In this document: positions 32,201 to 39,597 of the stretch, one piece after another | Position numbering within the stretch: the first letter of the stretch is position 1 | Layout: each line of letters begins with the position of its first letter | Origin: CBIHON01 sp966211965 | Lineage (GTDB): Bacteria > Pseudomonadota > Gammaproteobacteria > Burkholderiales > Burkholderiaceae_D | DNA length: 39,597 bases | Assembly (NCBI GenBank): GCA_966211965.1 | Contig: CBIHON010000047.1 | Coordinates: forward strand, 1-39,597 | Reading direction: 5' to 3' | The notes under the pieces: model-generated | Told to the model about the DNA's origin: nothing | Databases searched by the model: none | Seen by the model: the letters and a program-made list of their open reading frames with translations, nothing else | Program-made: the position numbers and the translations under genes

Positions 32201-33508
32201 ATGGCGATGACGTTTACAGCGCAAGCATGGCGTCGCATTTGGCAACATATCAGAAATGAACGGCCGGCAGATTTGCCGGCCAGGTCTTATTTCTTTTCAG
32301 GAATCATTTTTCTGCTGCCGGCGCTCGCGCTCAGCACCCATATCGGTATCGGCCTGATCGAGGCAGCAGTTATGATGGCGCTTCTGCGGGATTTCCGAGC
32401 CTTATGGTCGAGCCGCGGCGAACTGTTCGGCGCGGCTCGATGGATTATCCTGGCATTTGGCTTGAATCTTGGGCTTGCCGCCGTTTCCGTCACGTGGTTC
32501 GATTCCCGGATTTCCTTTCTTGAAAATCCTTTGCGGCAATTCCTGATGGCTGGTGCGATCGGCTTGATCGCACTATCCAAACCCAAAGCCCAATGGTTCT
32601 GGTACGGCTTGTTCGTCGGCACGGTGAGTGCAGCCGGCCTGGCAATCTTCCAACGATTCGCCTTGGATTGGGAACGTGCCGGCGGTTTCCATCACATCAT
32701 CATGTTTGGCGACATCGCCATGGCAATGGGTTTGATGTCCTTGGCAAGTATTCCCCACTTCAGGCACACCCGCTTGTCGGCGTTGCCCTATATCGGATTT
32801 TTGGCCGGCCTGACCGCATCGATTCTGTCGGGAACCAGGGGAGGATGGCTGGCCATGATCTTGGCTTTTATTCCCCTGTATCTGTATGACATGCCGATGG
32901 CTCGCCACAAAATCGTTGCGGGCATTACCGCAGCCGTGGGCTTTATTGTCGCGGCAGCCTATATCCCGGTATTCGGCGTAGCGCAACGACTGGCGATTGC
33001 ATCTTCCGATATTCAACAATTCGAGATGGGAAATACGCAATCATCGATTGGCGCCCGGCTTGAAATGTGGCGCGGCGCGTGGAAAATGTTGATTGAACAC
33101 CCATTTATGGGAGTCGGCCGAGCCAACTTCAACAAGGGGCTCAATGAACTCATCGCACGTGGCGAAATCAGCAATTCCGTCAAATATTTTTACCATGCGC
33201 ACAATGAGATGTTCCATGCGCTTGCAACCGAAGGCATCCTCGGCGGGCTAGTATTGGCTTTTGTATATGGCGCGCCCATCATTTTCTTTGTTCGATACTT
33301 GCGCCGCTCGGATGCATCGCAATCCTATGCATTGGCAGGTTTGCTGATGGTTTTGTCTTTCATCGGATTCGGCATGACGCAGGCACTCTTCTCACACCAT
33401 GTCGGCGTCGCATTTTATGCGCTGACGATAAGTGTGTTGACCGGCATCTGCATTACGCGTCAAGAACAAAATCCTTCCGATGCCGATCAGGTTGGCAGTG
33501 GGCGATAA
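32201..33508 (+). CDS. O-antigen ligase-like membrane protein
   Basis: The protein has 435 residues from the ATG at 32201 and about ten to twelve hydrophobic segments. LSGTRGGWLAMILAFIPL, a large periplasmic loop with SSIGARLEMWRGAWKMLIEHPFMGVG, and HAHNEMFHALATEGILGG carry the Arg and His residues of the Wzy_C / WaaL family. It would join O-antigen to the lipid A core at the periplasmic side of the inner membrane; O-antigen polymerases share the fold and are hard to tell apart. It overlaps the next gene by 29 bases. Confidence 0.85.
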   Translation: MAMTFTAQAWRRIWQHIRNERPADLPARSYFFSGIIFLLPALALSTHIGIGLIEAAVMMALLRDFRALWSSRGELFGAARWIILAFGLNLGLAAVSVTWFDSRISFLENPLRQFLMAGAIGLIALSKPKAQWFWYGLFVGTVSAAGLAIFQRFALDWERAGGFHHIIMFGDIAMAMGLMSLASIPHFRHTRLSALPYIGFLAGLTASILSGTRGGWLAMILAFIPLYLYDMPMARHKIVAGITAAVGFIVAAAYIPVFGVAQRLAIASSDIQQFEMGNTQSSIGARLEMWRGAWKMLIEHPFMGVGRANFNKGLNELIARGEISNSVKYFYHAHNEMFHALATEGILGGLVLAFVYGAPIIFFVRYLRRSDASQSYALAGLLMVLSFIGFGMTQALFSHHVGVAFYALTISVLTGICITRQEQNPSDADQVGSGR

Positions 33509-34616
33509 CACCTCCCGGCAAACCCGGTTTCAACGCCTGGTCGAGGCGGTGCACGTTCCGCCATTTCCGCAAAAAATTCCGCTGGAGACGGATTACCTGA
33601 ACAATAAATCCGGCGCCAGCATTCTTTGGAGACGCTTGCGACCGTGGTTGCGCCTGGCTGCTTCCGGTCAGACGTCGCGGCAGCAACAAAGCCTTGGCAC
33701 CGGCCCAAAGCGGTTGCTGTGGATCTATAAAGGTTCACCTCAGATCGGCGATGCATTGATGGATTTGAGTAGTCGCATTCTGCTGAAAGATACGGAATTC
33801 CGGATCGATCTTTATACCGATCCGCATTTGGCCGAGCTGTTCCGGACTGACGATATTTTTACCCGCGTTTTCTCAGATGCCGACGAGATTCGCCCGTCTG
33901 ACTACGATCTTGTGATCGTCGATTCTTTTAAGGCACGCTGCCTGCAAGTGAAGATCCGTCATTTGCGCACCACCCCGTTCGTTACGATGCGCGGATACTT
34001 CGCCGGCCCGGAATTCAACCGGACCTTGTTCAGTTTCTTTCGGATGCGGCAACTGCTGGGACTGCCGTCCGACGAAGAGCAAGACATAGCTGCGTTAGCC
34101 GTACCCCATCTAACCAGCTCGGCGCCGGACAAAGAAGCAGCCTCACAATTGCCGATTTCATCGAATGCGATTGGATTCGCCATAGGCGGGGCAGAACCCG
34201 TGCGAACCTACCAACAATGGGAGAGCGTTATTTGCGAGCTGATCAGGCTTGGAAAGGTCACCCAGATCGTCATGCTGGGCTCGGAAAATGGACGTGCCAT
34301 GGGCGAAAATATCATTGCTGCAGCCGGCCCCTCCGCACATCGCATTGTCAATTGCATCAGCCAATTTACCTTGGCGCAGAGTTTTGAAATCATCAAGAAA
34401 TGCCGCTTTCTAGTGTGTTGCGACGGCGGTCTGCTGCATCTGGCCAATGCCGCACATGTACCTACCGTTTCCTTGTTCGATCGGCAGGTGGCTCCGGATA
34501 TGCGGCTGACTCCCGCCAACAAATCAATACCGCTCCAATCGAAAGGGCGAATCAACGATTTGCCGGTACGGGATGTCATCGATGCCATAAAGCAGGCCCT
34601 AGCGTTGTTTCCATGA
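33480..34616 (+). CDS. Glycosyltransferase family 9 (heptosyltransferase-like)
   Basis: This is a 378-residue protein whose GT9 fold begins at about residue 76 (KRLLWIYKGSPQIGDALMD) and continues with VCCDGGLLHLANAAHVPTVSLFD, the conserved nucleotide-sugar motif with DGG before H. The about 75-residue leader is longer than in typical WaaC/WaaF; a later start cannot be excluded, but no good ATG precedes the domain. It overlaps the O-antigen ligase gene, so a role in lipopolysaccharide core synthesis is likely. Confidence 0.82.
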   Translation: MPIRLAVGDNTSRQTRFQRLVEAVHVPPFPQKIPLETDYLNNKSGASILWRRLRPWLRLAASGQTSRQQQSLGTGPKRLLWIYKGSPQIGDALMDLSSRILLKDTEFRIDLYTDPHLAELFRTDDIFTRVFSDADEIRPSDYDLVIVDSFKARCLQVKIRHLRTTPFVTMRGYFAGPEFNRTLFSFFRMRQLLGLPSDEEQDIAALAVPHLTSSAPDKEAASQLPISSNAIGFAIGGAEPVRTYQQWESVICELIRLGKVTQIVMLGSENGRAMGENIIAAAGPSAHRIVNCISQFTLAQSFEIIKKCRFLVCCDGGLLHLANAAHVPTVSLFDRQVAPDMRLTPANKSIPLQSKGRINDLPVRDVIDAIKQALALFP

Positions 34617-34632
34617 GCGAAAGCCGCATGAC

Positions 34633-35079
34633 ATGAGCAATTTTTCCGGACCCGGAAATATGGCTAAATCACGGAAAATGCCGGACGCCGCCAGCGATGT
34701 CGAAGCTGCGCTCTACAATGCGGTCGAGTGCGCCGATATTGAAGCCCAGATAGTCTTATGGGCAGATGAAGAGGACATTGCCTGTCTCCAACTGATGGCT
34801 ATCCACAACGTTCTCAAGGAACTTAAGCACGCAGAAAGCGATCAGCAAAATGTGCATGTGCCCGCCCCCAACGTCGACGTGAAAACGCCGCATCGCTGGC
34901 GCATCGCATTCCATCATGCATTGATCGCACCGGGCAAGGGAACGTTTTGGCATCTGCCGGGCGCGGCATGCATTGATCCAGGCGATGAATCGAAGCGTAC
35001 ATCGATACCAACAGCATGCCGCCCATTGGGAGAAGTGAACCATCCTTATGTTGCCGGACGCAGGAGTTCATACCAATGA
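34633..35079 (+). CDS. NTF2-like (SnoaL fold) protein with apparent internal deletion
   Basis: This is a 148-residue frame. Residues about 18-52 (SDVEAALYNAVECADIEAQI, VLWADEEDIACLQ) match the first part of an NTF2-like protein common in Burkholderiales, and MAIHNVLKELKHAESDQQ with VDVKTPHRWRIAFHHALIAPG matches its end. In the family about 40 residues, including a conserved HPxGxR region and a helix, normally lie between the two; here ACLQ joins MAIHN directly with the frame kept. The last about 40 residues (after APGKG) do not look like the family. It may be a degraded gene. The stop overlaps the YheT start (ATGA). The deletion is inferred from memory of homologues. Confidence 0.55.
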   Translation: MSNFSGPGNMAKSRKMPDAASDVEAALYNAVECADIEAQIVLWADEEDIACLQLMAIHNVLKELKHAESDQQNVHVPAPNVDVKTPHRWRIAFHHALIAPGKGTFWHLPGAACIDPGDESKRTSIPTACRPLGEVNHPYVAGRRSSYQ

Positions 35080-36053
35080 CGTATCCCGCCCCACGCTGGC
35101 TGCCAGGCGGCCATTTGCAAACCATCTACCCGGCGACTTGCATCGCCAAGCCCCAGGTTGCTTATCGCCGTGAACGCTGGGAAGCGCCCGACGGCGATTT
35201 CGTCGATATCGATTTTGTCGATGGCGTGCCGGGCCGGCCCTTCATCGTCCTATTTCATGGCCTCGAAGGTTCATCCGATAGCCATTATTCGCGTGCTTTG
35301 ATGGCACAAATCACCCGCCTCGGCTGGTCCGGCGCGGTACCGCATTTCCGCGGATGTTCGGGTGAGTTGAATTTGGCGCCGCGTTTCTATCATTCCGGCG
35401 ATGCACAAGAAGTCGACTGGATTGTGCGACGGCTTGCGGCGCTCGGCAAGTCGCGCGCCGCAAGCCGGTTTTATGCAGCGGGCGTATCACTGGGGGGCAA
35501 CGCCTTATTACGTTGGCTGGGCGAGTCGCAGCGTCAGGCCGAAATTGTCGACGCTGCTTGTGCTATTTCCGCACCGCTCGACCTGGCGGGCGGCGGCGCC
35601 GCTCTGTCGCGCGGGCTTAACCTGATATACACCCACCTCTTTATGCAGACCTTGAAGCCCAAATGCCTGCAAAAACTCGCGCAATTTCCTGGACTATTCA
35701 ACCGCGAAAGCATGCTGCGCGCCCGCAATCTATACGAATTCGACAACGTTGTGACCGCTCCGCTGCACGGCTACCGCGACACCGATGACTATTGGAACCG
35801 CGCCAGCGCCCGGCATGTGCTGACCGACATCACCGTACCAACCCTGGTGTTGAACGCACAAAACGATCCCTTCCTGCCAGCTCAGCATTTGCCGCGCGCA
35901 GCGTCGGATTGTGTCACGTTGGACTATCCCATGGAAGGTGGCCATGTCGGTTTTGCTGCGGGCTCCTTGCCCGGGCACCTTGACTGGTTGCCGCAGCGCA
36001 TGATCCGATTTTTGGAAGGTGACAATCCGATGACGACGGAGCCAGCGCAATAG
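35076..36053 (+). CDS. YheT-type alpha/beta hydrolase
   Basis: The protein has 325 residues from the ATG at 35076. PAPRWLPGGHLQTIYPA at the N-terminus is the family signature, followed by VLFHGLEGSSDSHY (oxyanion), HFRGCSGELN, the nucleophile elbow AAGVSLGGNALLRW and the late GGHVGF with the catalytic His, with Asp in NAQNDPFLP. The triad looks complete. The family is related to yeast EEB1 and human ABHD1/3; the substrate in bacteria is not established. The start overlaps the upstream stop (ATGA). Confidence 0.88.
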   Translation: MTYPAPRWLPGGHLQTIYPATCIAKPQVAYRRERWEAPDGDFVDIDFVDGVPGRPFIVLFHGLEGSSDSHYSRALMAQITRLGWSGAVPHFRGCSGELNLAPRFYHSGDAQEVDWIVRRLAALGKSRAASRFYAAGVSLGGNALLRWLGESQRQAEIVDAACAISAPLDLAGGGAALSRGLNLIYTHLFMQTLKPKCLQKLAQFPGLFNRESMLRARNLYEFDNVVTAPLHGYRDTDDYWNRASARHVLTDITVPTLVLNAQNDPFLPAQHLPRAASDCVTLDYPMEGGHVGFAAGSLPGHLDWLPQRMIRFLEGDNPMTTEPAQ

Positions 36054-36168
36054 GACGCGCCCTCCAGTACAGGATGGATCAGCATCAGACATGATTCGCG
36101 TTATATGGGTAGAGGGAATAATCTATACTGGCTGTATCCAGGCAAGCAAAAAACTCAAAGACAAGCAT

Positions 36169-36771
36169 ATGGATGAAAACGTCAAACAGGCGATGGCAAA
36201 ATGGCCGAACGTGCCGCATTGCTATGGCTGGCTGGGGTTGGACGCACGCGGCAATTGGCGTATGCGCGACGAACGCGCACAGACACTTGGCTCGGCGGGA
36301 GACAAGATCGCCCATTCCGCTCTGCTCGGCTTCATTAACCGCAATTACACCAGTGACAGCAAAGGACGCTGGTATTTCCAGAACGGACCGCAGCGGGTGT
36401 ACGTAAATCTGGAAGCAACGCCTTATATCGCGCGCACCGATCCGGCTCAAGGATTTGTTTTGCACACTGGCGAACCCGTGTCAATCATCGATGCCGCCTG
36501 GATGACGGATAAGGGTCAATTGGTACTGGAAGCCGGCTCCAAAGTTGCGCTAGTGGATGACCGCGACATGGCGCAATGCATGGCAATGATGTGCATTGAT
36601 GACGCCCCCGTCAGTGACGAGCAATTACTGGCTTGGCTGGATCAAAAAGAAAATACGGATTTGCTTTACTTGGTCCACCCCAGCAGAAAAATCCCGGTGC
36701 GGCATCTGGCATACGATGCAATGGCCACCCATTTCGCCTTTGTAAAAATGCCGCAAGCCGACGACAACTGA
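36169..36771 (+). CDS. Conserved proteobacterial protein of unknown function (DUF2944-like)
   Basis: The protein has 200 residues from the ATG at 36169. It starts with a cluster typical of a conserved beta/gamma-proteobacterial family: WPNVPHCYGWLGLDARGNWRM, then GRWYFQNGPQRVYVNLEATP and a region with CMAMMCIDDAPVSDE. No signal peptide or catalytic motif is seen. I associate it with DUF2944, but the number is from memory. An upstream frame from 36091 adds 26 residues that look non-coding. Its TGA is immediately followed by the palindromic element at 36772. Confidence 0.75.
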   Translation: MDENVKQAMAKWPNVPHCYGWLGLDARGNWRMRDERAQTLGSAGDKIAHSALLGFINRNYTSDSKGRWYFQNGPQRVYVNLEATPYIARTDPAQGFVLHTGEPVSIIDAAWMTDKGQLVLEAGSKVALVDDRDMAQCMAMMCIDDAPVSDEQLLAWLDQKENTDLLYLVHPSRKIPVRHLAYDAMATHFAFVKMPQADDN

Positions 36772-36894
36772 CTAGAGCATTTTTAGCCTGACCGTGCGGA
36801 GTCAAGGTCAGGCCGAGGAGCGGACGCGTACAGACGTACGCCGAGCACCGGAGGCCTGAGATTGGCCCGTACGGTCAGGCTAAAAATGCTCTAG
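36772..36894. mobile_element. 123-bp palindromic MITE-like element with CTAG ends
   Basis: Both ends are the same in inverted order: CTAGAGCATTTTTAGCC and on for 24 bases with no mismatch, then one mismatch and CGG. The interior is also symmetric (GGTCAGGCC... and ...GGCCTGAGA, with GCGTAC/GTACGC at the centre), so it can fold almost end to end. CTAG at 36772-36775 and at 36891-36894 may be a 4-base target duplication, as made by IS5-group transposases. It starts right after the stop of the upstream gene, and its last CTAG gives the TAG stop of the minus-strand protease. It has no ORF. It may also act as a bidirectional terminator. The mobile origin is inferred. Confidence 0.65.
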
Positions 36895-38411
36895 CGCTCC
36901 TTCTGTCCATCTTTCAGTTCATCGCGTCGCCGCGCCTGAAACTCGCGCTCCCTCGCATCAATTACCGACAAATCATAAAACGTGGCATCCGGTGCGCGCC
37001 GTGCGATGGACAATTGCTCCAGTGCCGTAGGCAAACTTCCCGAAAGTGCATACGACTCTGCCAAGGCCATATGCTGCAAGGCTTGCTTGCCCTGCGCCGC
37101 ATAGGTTTTGGCCAAACGCTCCTGGAGTTGCGGCTCCTGGCGATACAGCTGAATCTGATCGCGCAGATAATGCACCGCATCGTCATTGCGCCCGGCTGCA
37201 ATCAAGACATCGGCGTATTGGCGCGCAATCCCACGCGACAATGGAAATTGGGTAAGAGCAGACTCCGCTTCCTTCATTGCTTCGGCCGGCCGGTTGGCGG
37301 CAAGCTTGATATCGATCGCCAAGCTGCTCAAGACCACATTTTGCCCCCCTGCCTTCGACACGGTGGGCAATGATTGGGCGGCAGTGCGCGCCTCCTGCAG
37401 CAAAGACTGGGCCTTGGCAAAATCACGCTGCTTGAGCGCCACCAGCGCCAAGCCGTATTTTGCGGCGACAGTCTGAAGCTTGACCTCTTGATGTAATTGA
37501 TTCTCGAACACGAGCGCAGCGTCGCGCCATCCTTGCGGCGAATTATTCTGCAACACGCGGGCGCGGGCGCGGATCAGATGGAAATCGAGGCTGTCGGCGC
37601 GCTGTTTATAACGCTGCTCGCGGATTCGCGCCTGGATGTCGGCGATGCGTTCTGTGGTCAAGGGATGGGACAGCAAAAAAGCCGGCACCGATTCGGAATA
37701 GGAACGCGATGCCGTTTGCATCCGTCCGAATAATGCGACCATGCCGGACGGATCAAAACCGCCATCACGCAAGATCTGAAACCCGACGCGATCAGCTTCG
37801 CGCTCGGCATCCCGGCTGAAGTTGAGTTGCCGCTGCAAGCTGACGCCTTGTCCCCCCATTAACAACGCGGCAGAGGCATCCGGACTCGAACGCGACGCCA
37901 GTGCCGCCAATACAGCCGACGCCAGCGGAATAAGCGCGTCCTTGCGTTGTTTTCCCAACATACGCGCAATGTGGCGCTGCGCCACGTGACCGATTTCATG
38001 GGCCAATACCGAGGCCAGCTCCGATTCATTCTGCGCAGCCAGAAGCAGCGCGGAATGCACGGCAATGAACCCGCCTGGCAATGCAAATGCATTCAGCATC
38101 GGATCGCGTACAGCGAAAAAGAAAAAGTCGAAATCCGCCTCGCCGCGCGCTTCGGGCCGTATTGCAAGCAGGCTGTTGCCGAAGTTATTCAGGTATTCAA
38201 TAGTAGGCGCATCATCCAGATAATCCGGATCGCGTCGGATATCGTGCATGATTTGCTCGCCCAGTTTGCGTTCCATTAAGGGCGATAGCTCTTCGCGATC
38301 GGTGTCGCCCAGGCTGGGCAGGTTTTGTGAGGCGGAGCTTGATTGTGAAACGGCGGCGGGAATGACGCACATGAGTGCCGTCATCACAACGGCAAGGAGA
38401 TACGGTTTCAT
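36891..38411 (-). CDS. M48 metalloprotease with TPR tail, BepA-like
   Basis: The protein has 506 residues from the ATG at 38411. The signal peptide (LLAVVMTALMCVIPAAVS) leads to an M48 domain with HEIGH at residues 138-142 and the third ligand region SRDAEREADRVG, and then TPR-like repeats from about 290 to 480. This is the BepA (YfgC) arrangement, a periplasmic protease and chaperone for outer membrane proteins such as LptD. The TAG stop lies in the terminal CTAG of the palindromic element, so the last residues may have been changed by its insertion. The open frame extends 27 residues further 5', but it lacks signal features. Confidence 0.92.
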   Translation of the reverse strand: MKPYLLAVVMTALMCVIPAAVSQSSSASQNLPSLGDTDREELSPLMERKLGEQIMHDIRRDPDYLDDAPTIEYLNNFGNSLLAIRPEARGEADFDFFFFAVRDPMLNAFALPGGFIAVHSALLLAAQNESELASVLAHEIGHVAQRHIARMLGKQRKDALIPLASAVLAALASRSSPDASAALLMGGQGVSLQRQLNFSRDAEREADRVGFQILRDGGFDPSGMVALFGRMQTASRSYSESVPAFLLSHPLTTERIADIQARIREQRYKQRADSLDFHLIRARARVLQNNSPQGWRDAALVFENQLHQEVKLQTVAAKYGLALVALKQRDFAKAQSLLQEARTAAQSLPTVSKAGGQNVVLSSLAIDIKLAANRPAEAMKEAESALTQFPLSRGIARQYADVLIAAGRNDDAVHYLRDQIQLYRQEPQLQERLAKTYAAQGKQALQHMALAESYALSGSLPTALEQLSIARRAPDATFYDLSVIDAREREFQARRRDELKDGQKER

Positions 38412-38623
38412 ACTATTCTGTATCCACTTGAAATCCGCTCGAGGAATCCAATACGGCACCGCAGATATTGGCACTTGCCGGCCGCATTTCAATGTAGATG
38501 TTTGTCATGCAATAGGACATCGGGTCGGTCTCAAAAAACGTCTGGAACAAATGGCGCGTGCAGCTACGGTGCTATGATACCCCCACTCCTCGCATGTTCT
38601 GAAATCCTCAAACTTTGTTACCA

Positions 38624-39139
38624 ATGAGCACAAAAAAAGAGCATCAACAGCCTGATTCTGCGGTTAAGGCACTGACCCATTTTGACAGCAGTGGCCAGGC
38701 GCACATGGTAGATGTCGGTGAGAAAGACGAAACCCATCGCATCGCTGTTGCGGAAGGCAGCATTAGGATGAAACCCGAGACACTTGCAATCATCCAATCA
38801 GGCAACGCAAAGAAAGGCGATGTACTTGGCATCGCCCGTATCGCGGCCATCATGGGAGCAAAGCGCACCAGTGATTTGATTCCGCTTTGTCATCCTCTTG
38901 CATTGACGCGTGTTGCGGTTGAGTTCAGGATTGATGAGGCGTTGTCAAGCGTTACGTGTACTGCGCGGGTGGAGATGTTTGGCAAGACCGGAGTTGAGAT
39001 GGAGGCGCTCACTGCAGTACAGATTGGGTTGCTGACGATTTATGACATGTGCAAGGCTGTCGATCGCGGCATGGTGATGACGGAGATTCGCGTCTTGGAA
39101 AAATATGGGGGGAAGTCGGAGCATTGGCTGGCTCAATGA
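38624..39139 (+). CDS. moaC: Cyclic pyranopterin monophosphate synthase
   Basis: This 171-residue enzyme converts 3',8-cH2GTP to cyclic pyranopterin monophosphate in molybdenum cofactor synthesis. LTHFDSSGQAHMVDVGEK, GDVLGIARIAAIMGAKRTSDLIPLCHPL, and GVEMEALTAVQIGLLTIYDMCKA with the catalytic Lys are all seen. The ATG at 38624 is chosen; a TTG three codons upstream is possible. It has no neighbours of the moa pathway in the window. Confidence 0.95.
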   Translation: MSTKKEHQQPDSAVKALTHFDSSGQAHMVDVGEKDETHRIAVAEGSIRMKPETLAIIQSGNAKKGDVLGIARIAAIMGAKRTSDLIPLCHPLALTRVAVEFRIDEALSSVTCTARVEMFGKTGVEMEALTAVQIGLLTIYDMCKAVDRGMVMTEIRVLEKYGGKSEHWLAQ

Positions 39140-39414
39140 GGTTGCGAACTTTAATCAATGGGGTCGGACTCAATTGCAGTAGTTTGTTCTGACACAAAAG
39201 CCTTGCCAAAGGGGGAGGTTACCCGGTTGATATAGGTGCGACTCTATCAACCCAGTGCGAAAGCACCAAGGAGTGAGGCCGGATCAGTGGTTTGACGTTG
39301 GCGTTCACACAGCTTAACCTCTACTTTTAAGTTCGCTTAAAAATGGGGATCACCAATTAAATTGGGACCGCATTATCGCCACCGCATAACCGCTTTGAGC
39401 GACTCACAAAATAA
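39140..39414. other. Non-coding stretch with structured RNA-like sequence
   Basis: No convincing gene is seen. There is an inverted repeat GGTTGATA / TATCAACC at about 39222-39261 around GGTGCGACTC, then GTGC-GAAA-GCAC, a stem with a GNRA tetraloop, and GGAGTGAGGCCGG. A GTGCGAC after a stem is the usual start of a bacterial group II intron, so this may be a 5' remnant. The flanks have two similar strings, AATGGGGTCGGACTCAATT near 39158 and AATGGGGATCACCAATT near 39341. The assignment is weak. Confidence 0.3.
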
Positions 39415-39437
39415 AGCCCCCGGCTTTGCCGGAGGCT
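39415..39437 (-). terminator. Rho-independent terminator of the minus-strand gene at the right edge
   Basis: Read on the minus strand, AGCCTCCGGC, AAA and GCCGGGGGCT form a 10-bp stem with one G:U pair, followed by TTTATTTT. It lies 72 bases after the stop of the partial glycine-rich gene. Confidence 0.85.
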
Positions 39438-39509
39438 ACTTACTAAACACTCTCGCACCCGTCGATATCGAGAGTAGCTTTAAGGCAAATTTTTATAGAC
39501 TGTCGAAAT

Positions 39510-39597
39510 TTAGCGGCAATTTGACGGCGAATATTTTGCTATCATCGTTCCTGCCGTTGCACCACCCATACCACCCGCACCAGCCACTGCACCTCCC
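39510..39597 (-). CDS. C-terminal end of a glycine/alanine-rich protein (partial)
   Basis: The minus strand from the window edge reads 28 codons to a TAA at 39510-39512: Gly/Ala-rich (GGAVAGAGGMGGATAGT) and then MIAKYSPSNCR. A Rho-independent terminator on the same strand follows, which supports a real gene end. It is too short to name. Confidence 0.5.
   Translation of the reverse strand, partial: GGAVAGAGGMGGATAGTMIAKYSPSNCR

Overview
The window comes from a betaproteobacterium of the order Burkholderiales, most likely family Oxalobacteraceae (Herminiimonas/Collimonas-like). The evidence is the pgk-pyk-fba-purC-purE-purK-sua5 order, the Calvin-type class II aldolase, the moderate GC and the protein sequences; this is inference from family knowledge, as no search was run.

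Region 1 (1 to about 7313) is the right part of an integrated filamentous (inovirus-type) prophage whose left end lies outside the window. In order it carries the end of a TspB-like minor coat/adsorption protein with a Gly-Thr-Ser repeat linker, a DUF2523 minor coat protein, a Zot/pI assembly ATPase, an unexpected isoprenylcysteine-methyltransferase-like membrane protein coupled to zot by an ATGA overlap, a small secreted protein, a hairpin-bearing intergenic region, a 73-residue protein, an HUH rolling-circle Rep, a ribbon-helix-helix protein and a tyrosine integrase that starts with TTG. Between the integrase and the right attachment site lies a two-gene cargo: a Tae4-family peptidoglycan amidase toxin with Cys46/His128/Asp139 in place, and its Tai4-family periplasmic immunity protein. 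A type VI secretion effector/immunity pair on a filamentous phage is the most striking content of the window. The element ends in a tRNA-Thr(CGU) gene that is cut in its anticodon arm.

Region 2 (7354 to 19537) is chromosomal: a secreted metallophosphatase, GMP reductase (guaC), the 2H RNA phosphodiesterase thpR, a four-gene minus-strand set of exported proteins (COG3014-like lipoprotein, YcfL-like, LpoB-like, CsgG-like), an alpha/beta hydrolase, tcdA, an MFS transporter, pdxH, msrA and a flavin reductase.

Region 3 (19567 to 31838) holds an OmpW-like porin and a secreted lipoprotein hydrolase, followed by the minus-strand metabolic run pgk, pyk, fba, purC, purE, purK and sua5 (lower glycolysis feeding purine synthesis and t6A formation), then azlCD (branched-chain amino acid export) divergent from ilvE.

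Region 4 (31969 to 39597) holds a small zinc-finger protein, an O-antigen ligase-like gene and a glycosyltransferase family 9 gene, an NTF2-like gene that seems to have lost an internal segment, a YheT-type hydrolase, an unknown conserved protein, a 123-bp palindromic MITE-like element with CTAG ends that supplies the stop codon of the neighbouring M48 protease gene, and moaC. The last 460 bases hold structured non-coding sequence, a minus-strand terminator and the tail of a glycine-rich protein that runs off the window.
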